A DNA stretch of 39,720 nucleotides from Anaerolineaceae bacterium UBA1363. GTDB taxonomy: Bacteria > Chloroflexota > Anaerolineae > Anaerolineales > Anaerolineaceae. The stretch is taken from contig DBRR01000016.1 in the NCBI GenBank assembly GCA_002306055.1, forward strand, positions 18,110-57,829, in the 5' to 3' direction. The notes under the pieces are model-generated. The model searched no databases. It was not told the origin of the DNA and saw only the letters and a list, made by a program, of their open reading frames with translations. Both the position numbers and the translations under genes were made by a program. Shown here in pieces: positions 7,314 through 15,707 of the stretch; positions within the stretch are counted from its first letter, which is position 1, and the number at the start of each line of letters is the position of its first letter.

Positions 7314-10300
7314 TCACCCCAACCCGAGGAACTTTTCGAAGAACGCTCTCAGCTTTTCGATCACACGTTGCTTTATGCTGTCGCGGGCTTGACCGAAGAA
7401 TGAAACAGGCGGCAATAACTCGTCAAATTCCACGCCCGTGGTGCGAAATTCACGGTCTCGCAGAGCGTTGGTCATATAGCGGTGGGTTCGTTCAGCATGC
7501 AATTTCTCTTCCTCGGTAATGGACTGCAATTCCAACTCTTTTCGCTCGTTCACATAGGCAGACCAGTCACTTTCGACATCCGTATCCAGGTTGACCCGGG
7601 CAATGAAACCGTCAATCAGGTCTTTCTTGCTTCGCAGTTCGAGGCTGGCGTTGATGGATTTCTCGATGGTCGTAAGAATTTCTTTATCCTTGAAGTGGGT
7701 TTTCTGATATTTGACAACCAGCATGAGGATGTAGTCAATGTTGACTTCCACCTGCTTGATCAGTTCGACTTCAAAGATAAGGTCATCATTGATGGCGGCT
7801 TTTTCAGCTATTTGCTGACCGCGTATCTCGTCATAGAGGTCAATATAGCGGCTTTGATAGTCCTGCTGATCGCGTTCGGTGATGATTTCCTGACCAGCGT
7901 ATTCGTCGAAGCTTCTAAGAATATTTTGCAGCTTGAGTACAGAGCCAAACAGGCGCACGAAATCCTTTTGAGCAGTTTCACCAGCGATCGGTTGACCCAG
8001 GGGAAACTCGCTGGTCAGCCTGCCGACCAGTTCCACATAAGGAGGTTGGTGTTTTCCATTTACCTCATATCCGCTATGGTAATACTCCTCAAAGGTCTTC
8101 ATCAACACGATACCGCCTGCATCACGGTTGCCAAACAGGGCGATGGCGTCATCGGTGGCTTTGCTGAGGTCCCTAAAGCAAACAATATTGCCAAAGGTCT
8201 TGACTGAATTGAGGATGCGGTTTGTGCGCGAATAAGCCTGTATGAGCCCATGCAGGCGCAGGTTCTTATCCACCCAAAGGGTATTGAGGGTCACAGCGTC
8301 AAATCCGGTCAGGAACATGTTGACCACGATCAGTAAATCCACTTCGCGGTTCTTCACCCGCCTGGAAAGATCCTTGTAGTAGTTTTCGAACTTATCCGAC
8401 GAAGTGTCATAGTTAGTGCCGAATATCTGGTTGTAATCGGCAATCGCGCTTTCAAGAAAATCGCGCGAACTGACATCAAGACTTGCGGTATCGAAGCTTT
8501 CGTCGATCAAGCCGGTCTGCGGGTCTTCTTCGTTTGGGGAAAAACTGAAGATCGTGGCAATCTTGAGGTCCTTTTGCTTTTCCAATAGTTGTTTTTGAAT
8601 TTCTTTGTAGTAGAGCTTTGCCATCGGAATGGACTGTACGGCAAAGATGGCATTAAATCCGTTTAGAGCTTTCCCACCGCGCAGGTAAGTGTTGGCGCGC
8701 ATGGTTTTCTGGTCGAAATGATCCAGCAAGTATTCGACCACTTTGCTGATGCGCTCAGGTGCCATTAAGGCTCTATCAGTATCGATCGCCGCCACCTTCT
8801 CGTCTTGCCTGCCTTCCTTTGGTTTGATGGTGTTGATGTAATCCACCCTGAAGGGCAGTACGTTGCCGTCGTTGATGGCATCCACGATGGTGTAAGTGTG
8901 CAGGCGTTCCCCAAAAGCCTGTTCCGTGGTCCAGACCTGGGCATGCGAATTGACATTGGCATTATCGGCGAAGATGGGCGTGCCAGTAAAGCCGAAAATA
9001 TGATAGTTTTTGAACGCCCTGACGATCGCCATGCGCATGTCGCCGAACTGCGAGCGGTGGCACTCGTCGAAGACCAGAACGACGTGTTTCTTATAGATGT
9101 CGTGCTGTTTGTTGCGGGCAATGAACAGGTCCAGTTTTTGGATGGTGGTGATGATGATGCGCGCTTCAGGGTTTTCGAGCTGCCTTTGGAGTTCGCGGGT
9201 GGAGGTGTTGCCGTTGGCAGCGCCTTTTTGGAACTTGTCGTACTCCTGCATAGTCTGATAGTCGAGGTCTTTGCGGTCGACCACGAACAGCACCTTGTCG
9301 ACGCCGGGGATGCCGGTGGCGAGCTGGGCAGTCTTAAAGCTGGTGAGCGTTTTGCCGGAGCCAGTGGTGTGCCAGATGTAACCGCCAGCTTCAAGTGTGC
9401 CAGTCTGATGCATATTGCTGGAGGTAATAATGCGGTTGAGGATGCGCTCAGTCGCGGCGATCTGGTAGGGGCGCATCACCAGCAATTCGTTCTGGGCGTT
9501 GAAGACGCAGTAGCGTGTGAGGATGTTGAGCAGGGTGTGCTTGGCAAAAAAGGTGCTGGTGAAATCGACCAGGTCCGTTATGGAACGGTTATCGATGGTC
9601 GCCCAGTAATTGGTGAACTCGAAACTGTGGCTGCCCTTTTTGCCGCTGGGGATCGAGCCTGGTTTTTGATCGTCCAGATGTTTTTTTCGGGTGGTGTTGG
9701 AGTAGTACTTGGTATGCGTGCCGTTGGAGATGACAAAAAGCTGCACGTACTCAAACAGCCCCGAGCCGCTCCAGAAACTCTCGCGACCGTAGCGATTGAT
9801 CTGGTTGAAGGCTTCGCGCAGGGCGACGCCGCGGCGTTTGAGCTCCACGTGCACCATCGGGAAGCCGTTGACCAGGATGGTCACGTCGTAACGGGAAACG
9901 TGTTTGCCCTCGGTCGCTTCATATTGGTTGAGCACCTGCAGCCGGTTGTTGTGGATGGCGCGCTTATCCAGCAGGTAGATGTTTTGGTCGGTGCCGTCGT
10001 CGCGCTTTAAAATTTGAACGTAGTCATCCTGGATTTTTCGCGTCTTCTCGGTGATGCCTTCCCGGGCGTTGGCGATCTTTTCGCCAAAAAAGCGCTGCCA
10101 TTCGCCATCCGTGAAGCTGATGTGGTTGAGAGCTTCCAGTTGGACGCGCAAGTTGTTCACCAGGGCGGTCTCGTTGTGGAATTGGATGTATTCGTAGCCC
10201 TGTCTTTCCAACTGAGCGATGAACTCCCGTTCCAGGTCGGCTTCGCTCTGGTAGCTGTCTGCGCGGTAAGGGTTGGGTGGACATTCGGAGACGACGGTCG

Positions 10301-10334
10301 CCTGGCTGGTGGAGAGGATTAGATTGTATAGCAT
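7314..10334 (-). CDS. hsdR: type I restriction enzyme, R (endonuclease/translocase) subunit
   Basis: The 1006-residue protein is full length for HsdR. It has an N-terminal nuclease domain with the PD-(D/E)xK residues Asp150, Glu164 and Lys166 (YDVTILVNGFPMVHVELK). The superfamily 2 translocase motor follows: Walker A TTGSGKT at 323-329, DECH at 423-426, FTGTP at 449-453. A C-terminal helical domain binds the methylase. With HsdM and HsdS it cuts unmodified DNA away from the recognition site after ATP-driven translocation. GGGAG precedes the ATG. It is separated from hsdM-hsdS by a repeat array and is divergent from a DUF559 gene 63 bases away. Confidence 0.96.
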   Translation of the reverse strand: MLYNLILSTSQATVVSECPPNPYRADSYQSEADLEREFIAQLERQGYEYIQFHNETALVNNLRVQLEALNHISFTDGEWQRFFGEKIANAREGITEKTRKIQDDYVQILKRDDGTDQNIYLLDKRAIHNNRLQVLNQYEATEGKHVSRYDVTILVNGFPMVHVELKRRGVALREAFNQINRYGRESFWSGSGLFEYVQLFVISNGTHTKYYSNTTRKKHLDDQKPGSIPSGKKGSHSFEFTNYWATIDNRSITDLVDFTSTFFAKHTLLNILTRYCVFNAQNELLVMRPYQIAATERILNRIITSSNMHQTGTLEAGGYIWHTTGSGKTLTSFKTAQLATGIPGVDKVLFVVDRKDLDYQTMQEYDKFQKGAANGNTSTRELQRQLENPEARIIITTIQKLDLFIARNKQHDIYKKHVVLVFDECHRSQFGDMRMAIVRAFKNYHIFGFTGTPIFADNANVNSHAQVWTTEQAFGERLHTYTIVDAINDGNVLPFRVDYINTIKPKEGRQDEKVAAIDTDRALMAPERISKVVEYLLDHFDQKTMRANTYLRGGKALNGFNAIFAVQSIPMAKLYYKEIQKQLLEKQKDLKIATIFSFSPNEEDPQTGLIDESFDTASLDVSSRDFLESAIADYNQIFGTNYDTSSDKFENYYKDLSRRVKNREVDLLIVVNMFLTGFDAVTLNTLWVDKNLRLHGLIQAYSRTNRILNSVKTFGNIVCFRDLSKATDDAIALFGNRDAGGIVLMKTFEEYYHSGYEVNGKHQPPYVELVGRLTSEFPLGQPIAGETAQKDFVRLFGSVLKLQNILRSFDEYAGQEIITERDQQDYQSRYIDLYDEIRGQQIAEKAAINDDLIFEVELIKQVEVNIDYILMLVVKYQKTHFKDKEILTTIEKSINASLELRSKKDLIDGFIARVNLDTDVESDWSAYVNERKELELQSITEEEKLHAERTHRYMTNALRDREFRTTGVEFDELLPPVSFFGQARDSIKQRVIEKLRAFFEKFLGLG

Positions 10335-10397
10335 CGTGTGTTTCTCCCTTGATTTCTTTCTTCACAATCATAGTACATAAATGGGTAAAATTGAGCC

Positions 10398-10757
10398 ATG
10401 TCTGAAATGAGTCTCAAAGATAAGGCGCGGGATTTGCGCAACAATGCGACCAGCCAGGAAAACCAGCTTTATTACCAATTTCTGCGCAGTTTCAAGGTTC
10501 GTATTCATCGCCAAAAGGTCATTGGTAATTATATCGTTGACTTCTATTGCCATAAAGCCAAACTGGTGATTGAGATTGATGGGGGTCAGCATTTTCAGGA
10601 TAAGAAAATGAACCAGGATGATTTGAGGACGGCGTTTTTGGAAAAACAGGGTTTGCTCGTTCTCAGGTTTACGAACTGGGAAGTGGATCACCAATTCGCG
10701 CAGGTCTGCCAGCGGATTGAGGAAGTGGTGGATCAGAGGATTGAGGAGTTAGGCTAA
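10398..10757 (+). CDS. DUF559 (Vsr-like) endonuclease-domain protein
   Basis: This 119-residue protein is a stand-alone DUF559 domain, a member of the PD-(D/E)xK/very-short-patch-repair-like nuclease group. The family pattern is intact: RxNxTxxExxL-type start (LRNNATSQENQLYYQFL), VIGNYIVDFYCHKAKLVIEIDGGQHF with Asp and Glu/Asp metal ligands, and a C-terminal VLRFTNWEV. Such genes are common beside restriction systems and as lone mobile genes, but a cellular role is not established. It is transcribed away from hsdR and its stop codon sits directly on the edge of the repeat array. It is probably part of the same inserted block as hsdR. Confidence 0.88.
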   Translation: MSEMSLKDKARDLRNNATSQENQLYYQFLRSFKVRIHRQKVIGNYIVDFYCHKAKLVIEIDGGQHFQDKKMNQDDLRTAFLEKQGLLVLRFTNWEVDHQFAQVCQRIEEVVDQRIEELG

Positions 10758-12300
10758 CCCTACCCCACTCTTTAGAGGGGGGCACACACTCTAACCCCCT
10801 CTTTAGAGGGGGAATCAAAGGGGGTGGTGTTGTATGCCACCCCCCGGTTTCACCGTCCCCCTCCGGTGGAGGGGGTTATCAGCCTTACCCCTCTTCAGAG
10901 GGGGTTACACACTCTCACCCCCTCTTTAGAGGGGGAATCGAAGGGGGTGGTGTTGTCAGCCCACTTACACACTATCACCCCCTCTTTAGAGGGGGAATCA
11001 AAAGGGGGTGGAGTTGTCAGCTCACTTACACACTATCACCCCCTCTTCAGAGGGGGAATCAAAGGGGGTGGAGTCGTATGCCCACTTACACACTATCACC
11101 CCCTCTTTAGAGGGGGAATCGAAGGGGGTGGTGTTGTATGCCACCCCCCGGTTTCACATGACTGCCACCCCCCGGTTTTACATGACCGCCACCCGGTTTC
11201 ACATGACTACCACCCCCCGGTTTCACCGTCCCCCTCCGGTGGAGGGGGTTATCATCCTTTGCCCCCTCTTTAGAGGGGGGTTACACACTCTCACCCCCTC
11301 TTTAGAGGGGGAATCAAAGGGGGTGGTGTTGTATGCCCAAACCCCGGTTTCACATGACCGCCACCCCCCGGTTTCACCGTCCCCCTCCTGTGGAGGGGGT
11401 TATTAGCCTTTACCCCCTCTTTAGAGGGGGTTACACACCATCACCCCCTCTTTAGAGGGGGAATCAAAGGGGTGGTGTTGTCAGCCCACCCCCCGGTTTC
11501 ACATGAACGCCACCCCCCCGGTTTCACCGTCCCCCTCCGGTGGAGGGGATTATCAGCCTTTACCCCCTCTTTAGAGGGGGAATCGAAGGGGGTGGTGTCG
11601 TCAGCCCACCCTTCGGTTTCACATGACCGCCACCCCCCGGTTTCACATGACTGCCACCCCCCGGTTTCACCGTCCCCCTCCGGTGGAGGGGGTTATCATC
11701 CTTTACCCACTCTTTAGGGGGGTTACACACTCTCACCCCCTCTTTAGAGGGGGAATCGAAGGGGGTGGTGTTATTAGCCCACCCCCGGTTTCACCTGACC
11801 GCCACCCCTCGGTTTCACATGAACGCCACCCCTCGGTTTCACATGAACGCCACACATCGGTTTCACATGACCGCCACCCCCCGGTTTCACATGACCGCCA
11901 CCCCCCGGTTTCACCGTCCCCCTCCGGTGGAGGGGGTTATTAGCCTTTCCCCCCTCTTTAGAGGGGGTTACACACCATCACCTCTTCTTTAGAGGGGGAA
12001 TCAAAGGGGGTGGTGTTGTCAGCCCACCCCCCCCGGTTTCACATGACTACCACCCCCTGGTTTCACATGAACGCCACCCCCCGGTTTCACCGTCCCCCTC
12101 CGGTGGAGGGGGTTATCAGCCTTTATCCACTCTTTAGAGGGGGAATCAAAGGGGGTGGAGTTATTAGCCCACACTCCGGTTTCACATGACTGCCACCCCC
12201 CGGTTTCACCGTCCCCCTCCACAGGAGGGGGTTATTAGCCTTTACCCCCTCTTTAGAGGGGGAATCGAAGGGGGTGGTGTTGTCAGCTCACCCCTCCCGG
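10758..12300. repeat. 1.5-kb mosaic array of GC-rich palindromic repeats
   Basis: The array mixes three modules: (a) the palindrome CCCCCTCTTTAGAGGGGG followed by AATC(A/G)AAGGGGGTGG; (b) a 24-bp unit with core CCCCGGTTTCACATGA, about 15 copies; (c) CCGGTTTCACCGTC joined to the palindrome CCCCCTCCGGTGGAGGGGG, about eight copies. Between 11787 and 11907 the GGTTTCAC core recurs at exactly 24-bp steps (11787, 11811, 11835, 11859, 11883, 11907). The longer open frames inside merely translate the repeats. The left edge touches the DUF559 stop codon and the right edge runs into the hsdS 3' end. All units face the same way and an inverted copy lies at 7107-7300. Confidence 0.95.
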
Positions 12301-13455
12301 TTTCTGTGGGAAGGTGAGGAGTTTGTCGCGGTAGTATTCGTATTGTTTTCGGCGCAGGGCGATCTCAGCGGGCAAGCCGCTCTTCAGGTCGTTCACCAGG
12401 GTGTTAAAGCGGTCAAGGATCGAGACGATTTGTTTCTGTGCCTCTATTGGTGGAAGAGCAACTCTTATTTTTCTTAGATTTTCTTGATTGATCTTTGGAG
12501 GCAACCCCCTCACTACTTTGCTCACATCAACTGTTTGTAGGTAATAATAAAGATACCTAAGTAAAGCCACATTGTTCTTTTCCGCCAAGATATGCGCATG
12601 ATTGTTAACCCAGATTTTTCCTGTTGCCCAAATGAGAATTGGTGATCCATCAGGGTTTATTACACTTCCATCCTCCCCAAGCAATAAATAGGTTCCATCA
12701 AAAATATACCCAGCGACATAGTCTTGAATACCATTTGCACCATAATAAGGATAAGGGCCTGGTCTTCGATCTGATTTGGTTACCGGTTTACGTTGACTGT
12801 CGAGAATCTCTACAATCTCTCCAAGATCATTGTATTCCACCCCATTTGGGCAGAAAACTGCAAGTAGGTTTTGCATTATCTTTGAATTGGAATCAAATGA
12901 CAGCAATTCGTTGCGGTAATGTTCGTATTGCCTGACGCGGGCTGCCTGCTCCGCGTTCAGTTTTTGTTCCAGCTCCGTGACCACGCCGCTAAACGTGTCG
13001 AGGATGCGCACAATTTCCTCCTGTACTGGCAGGGGAGGAACTGGAATTAGAAAGTCAGAAAGAGTTTCCAATTTTATGTAAGGTACACCACTAACATTAA
13101 CTTCTTCTAAAATTCTTTGCTTTAAGAATGCCCGTAATACATGGCTAATAAATGATATGTTTTGAGAAAAACTGTCTAATACATACGTTCGCTGATAAGC
13201 ATTGAATTTCCCCTTGTAATAGTGTATATGACCAACTTGCGAGCCATTCCCGGATACTAATAAAGCTTCGGTGTCAAAAGCAAACTTATCAATCTGATAG
13301 ACTTCTTTAGCACACGTGAAGAATGGATACTTGCCCCCCTCTGTCATAGCATTAGCATTTAACTTACCTGTTGTAATATTACATAATTGTCCCAATTTCC
13401 TAAATTCCACCCCATCAGGGCAAAGGGTCTGAAGCAGTTCTTCCAACCGGCTCAT
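12283..13455 (-). CDS. hsdS: type I restriction enzyme, specificity (S) subunit
   Basis: The 390-residue protein has the expected doubled design: target-recognition domain 1 (about residues 15-135), a central conserved helical spacer (VPPLPVQEEIVRILDTF...YEHYRNELLSF), target-recognition domain 2 (about 195-330) and a second spacer of the same pattern (LPPIEAQKQIVSILDRF...YEYYRDKLLTF). Each recognition domain reads one half of a split DNA site. The start overlaps the hsdM stop by 4 bases (ATGA), so translation is coupled. The last codons (KPGGVS and the stop) are encoded by the flanking repeat array, meaning the original C-terminus has been overwritten just after the conserved spacer. Confidence 0.93.
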   Translation of the reverse strand: MSRLEELLQTLCPDGVEFRKLGQLCNITTGKLNANAMTEGGKYPFFTCAKEVYQIDKFAFDTEALLVSGNGSQVGHIHYYKGKFNAYQRTYVLDSFSQNISFISHVLRAFLKQRILEEVNVSGVPYIKLETLSDFLIPVPPLPVQEEIVRILDTFSGVVTELEQKLNAEQAARVRQYEHYRNELLSFDSNSKIMQNLLAVFCPNGVEYNDLGEIVEILDSQRKPVTKSDRRPGPYPYYGANGIQDYVAGYIFDGTYLLLGEDGSVINPDGSPILIWATGKIWVNNHAHILAEKNNVALLRYLYYYLQTVDVSKVVRGLPPKINQENLRKIRVALPPIEAQKQIVSILDRFNTLVNDLKSGLPAEIALRRKQYEYYRDKLLTFPQKPGGVS

Positions 13456-15044
13456 TCGTCCAGCTCCTGCCCGGCATTGGAGGGGTCGATCTCGGCGATA
13501 ATGGCATCGATCTGGGCGCGCAGTTCATTGACCCTGGCAGTCACCTGCCGGATCTCAGCATTCAATTCAGCGATATCCACTATTTCACGGGTGTCTTCTT
13601 TTTCAACATAGGTGGAAACGGACAGGTTGTAATCCTGCTCTGCGATTTCGCTGTTGGGCACCAGGCGGGCTTCATGAGCCACATCGGCGCGGTCGGTGAA
13701 GAGCCCCACGATGCGTTCAATGTGTTCAGAGGTAAGGTTATTGTTGTTGGTCACCTGGACGTACATCTGAGAAGCGTCAATAAAAAGGGTATGGTTGTCG
13801 CGTTTGGACTTCTTGAGCACCATGATGCAGGTGGCAATGCTGGTGCCGAAGAAAAGGTTATCCGGCAGCTGGATGACGCAGTCGACGTAGTTGTTGTCGA
13901 TCAGGTATTGGCGGATTTTGCGCTCGGCGCCGCCGCGGTACATGATGCCGGGGAAGCAAACGATGGCAGCTGTGCCGCTGGTGGCGAGCCAACTGAGGCA
14001 GTGCATGATGAAAGCCATATCCGCCTTGGATTTTGGCGCAAGCACGCCGGCAGGGGAGAAGCGTGGGTCGTTGATGAGCAGCGGGTTACTATCGCCAGGC
14101 CATTTGATGGAGTAGGGCGGGTTGGAGACGATGGCTTCGAAAGGCTCAAAATCCGCGTGTTGTGGGTTGAGCAGGGTGTCGCCCAGGGCAATGTTGAACT
14201 GGTTGTAGCCGATATCATGCAGGAACATGTTGATGCGGCAGAGGTTGTAGGTGGTCAGGTTGATCTCCTGCCCATAAAAGCCCTGGCGGACGTGGTCCTT
14301 GCCCAGGATCTTGGCAAAGTTCAGCAGCAGCGAACCGGATCCGCAGGCGGGGTCGTAAACTTTGTTAATCTCGCTTTTGCCTACCAGGGTCAGGCGGGTG
14401 AGCAATTCGGAGACGTATTGGGGGGTGAAGAACTCGCCGCCGCTTTTACCGGCGTTGGAGGCGTACATGGTCATCAGGTATTCGTAGGCGTCGCCAAAGG
14501 CGTCGATGTGATTATCCTGGTAGCTGCCGAGGGACATCTCGCCGATGCCGTTCATGAGGGCGATCAGGCGTTTGTTGCGTTCCATGACGGTGTTGCCGAG
14601 CTTGTTACTGTTGAGGTCGATGTCGTCGAAAAGCCCTTTGAAGTTCTTTTCGCTTTCCGCGCCCTGGGAGGAGGCTTCGATGTCGCGGAAGACGCGGGCG
14701 AGGGTCATGTTGAGATCGGGGTCGTGGGGGGCTTGTCTACGCACGTTTTGGAAGAGTTCGCTGGGGAGGATGAAGAAGCCCTTGGTCTCGACCAAACCCT
14801 TGCGGGCGGTCTCGGCGACTTCGTCGGAGAGTTTGGCGTAGTCGAAGTCAGGGTCGCCAGCCTGGCGCTCGCGACTGTTGATGAACTCAGAGAGGTTCTC
14901 GGAGATGTAGCGGTAGAAGAGCATGCCGAGGACGTATTGTTTGAAGTCCCAGCCGTCGACGGCGCCGCGCAGGTCGTTGGCGATGTTCCAGATGGCGCGG
15001 TGGAGTTCAGTGCGTTGGGTGTGGTTGTTTTTGGGGTCTGCCAA
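13452..15044 (-). CDS. hsdM: type I restriction enzyme, M (N6-adenine methyltransferase) subunit
   Basis: The 530-residue protein carries the N-terminal HsdM helical domain, the GEFFTPQ element (203-209), SAM-binding motif I DPACGSG (231-237) and catalytic motif IV NPPY (308-311). It methylates adenine in host DNA at the site chosen by HsdS, protecting it from HsdR. The start is a TTG at 15044: GGGAGGA sits 7 bases upstream and no better ATG fits the family N-terminus (ADPKNNHTQRTELHRAIWNIANDLRG). It heads the hsdM-hsdS transcription unit. Confidence 0.95.
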   Translation of the reverse strand: MADPKNNHTQRTELHRAIWNIANDLRGAVDGWDFKQYVLGMLFYRYISENLSEFINSRERQAGDPDFDYAKLSDEVAETARKGLVETKGFFILPSELFQNVRRQAPHDPDLNMTLARVFRDIEASSQGAESEKNFKGLFDDIDLNSNKLGNTVMERNKRLIALMNGIGEMSLGSYQDNHIDAFGDAYEYLMTMYASNAGKSGGEFFTPQYVSELLTRLTLVGKSEINKVYDPACGSGSLLLNFAKILGKDHVRQGFYGQEINLTTYNLCRINMFLHDIGYNQFNIALGDTLLNPQHADFEPFEAIVSNPPYSIKWPGDSNPLLINDPRFSPAGVLAPKSKADMAFIMHCLSWLATSGTAAIVCFPGIMYRGGAERKIRQYLIDNNYVDCVIQLPDNLFFGTSIATCIMVLKKSKRDNHTLFIDASQMYVQVTNNNNLTSEHIERIVGLFTDRADVAHEARLVPNSEIAEQDYNLSVSTYVEKEDTREIVDIAELNAEIRQVTARVNELRAQIDAIIAEIDPSNAGQELDE

Positions 15045-15079
15045 GAGCGTCCTCCCTGGGGGTAAATTGTGGTGAGTTG

Positions 15080-15085
15080 ATTATA
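15080..15085 (-). promoter_or_regulatory. -10 box of the hsdM promoter
   Basis: On the minus strand a perfect TATAAT lies 36 bases upstream of the hsdM TTG start. The -35 region at 17-bp spacing is a poor match, so activity may be weak or need an activator. Confidence 0.5.
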
Positions 15086-15367
15086 ACCCAGCATTCCGGT
15101 TCGATGAGACCAGCTGGCTGGCAAAAGGATTTGCAAAAAAGGCTCGTGATGACGCTTGTCAATTGCATCAAGCTTTGGCGGAGTGGTGAAAAGCTCACCA
15201 TCTCACCCTTAAGGTAACTCGGGCTTGGCATGCCAAGCCCCTACGACGACCTGGGCTTCCCTTGGGGGCTGCTTGCGTGCCGGAGGCTAAGCTGGCTCCC
15301 GCCGCGCAGCGGATGGGAGACTGAAGAGGGTAAATCGGCAGTAAGGCTGTTTCCTCCTTGAAAGGAT

Positions 15368-15396
15368 TTGCAAAAATAGAACAAATGTGCTATTAT
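15368..15396 (+). promoter_or_regulatory. orphan sigma-70-like promoter
   Basis: TTGCAA (15368-15373), a 17-base spacer and TATTAT (15391-15396) make a well-spaced promoter reading rightward. No protein gene follows for 300 bases on that strand, so any product would be a non-coding or leader RNA. Its -35 box is itself one of the repeated TTTGCAA motifs. Confidence 0.4.
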
Positions 15397-15707
15397 ATAG
15401 CCACGTGATTATATTTGCAAAAAAACCATTCACAAAAAGGATATTTGCAATCAAACCGCCCTTCTGCACCATCAAAAAACACTGCAATTATTGCAATTAT
15501 TGCAAATAACAGGAAAAAGCTCTGGTTTCTTCGGAGAAAAGATCCGTGAGAATCGAGCAAACGTTGTGGTTTAGCCGGACAAATTTAAACCCCGCACCTT
15601 ACCACAAGAGGTTTTTACACGCAAATAGCTATTTGGCACTATCAAAAACCAGCGGAAATAGTGGAAAAAGTGTAAATACTTCAACAAATTCCAGGAACAC
15701 CCCCCGC

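Larger units (their letters stand above)
15045..15707. other. 663-bp AT-rich intergenic region with TTTGCAA motifs
   Basis: No credible gene is seen. The region holds at least six TTGCAA motifs: TTTGCAA at 15130, 15367, 15414 and 15444, and ATTGCAA at 15490 and 15499. The ATATTTGCAA copies at 15411 and 15441 are exactly 30 bp apart, and 15483-15505 is a tandem TGCAATTAT repeat. A good plus-strand promoter (15368-15396) points into this stretch. It may hold operator sites, a small RNA or remnants of a lost gene. Confidence 0.6.

Noticed and set aside
8805..10010. 401-codon plus-strand open frame
   Set aside because: Antisense to hsdR, which has a complete set of motor and nuclease motifs.
10824..12222. 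Several 67-149-codon open frames with HPPVSHD and PSPSGGGGY repeats
   Set aside because: They are translations of the palindromic DNA repeats in overlapping frames, with no ribosome site or stable protein pattern.
10758..12300. CRISPR array
   Set aside because: Repeats are adjacent or mosaic with no unique spacers of even length, the units are long palindromes, and no cas gene is near.
13674..15065. 463-codon plus-strand open frame
   Set aside because: Antisense to hsdM, whose motifs are all intact; long antisense frames are common in GC-rich coding DNA.
15405..15509. 34-codon GTG frame rich in Cys-Asn-Tyr
   Set aside because: No ribosome site; the residues reflect the TGCAATTAT tandem repeat.
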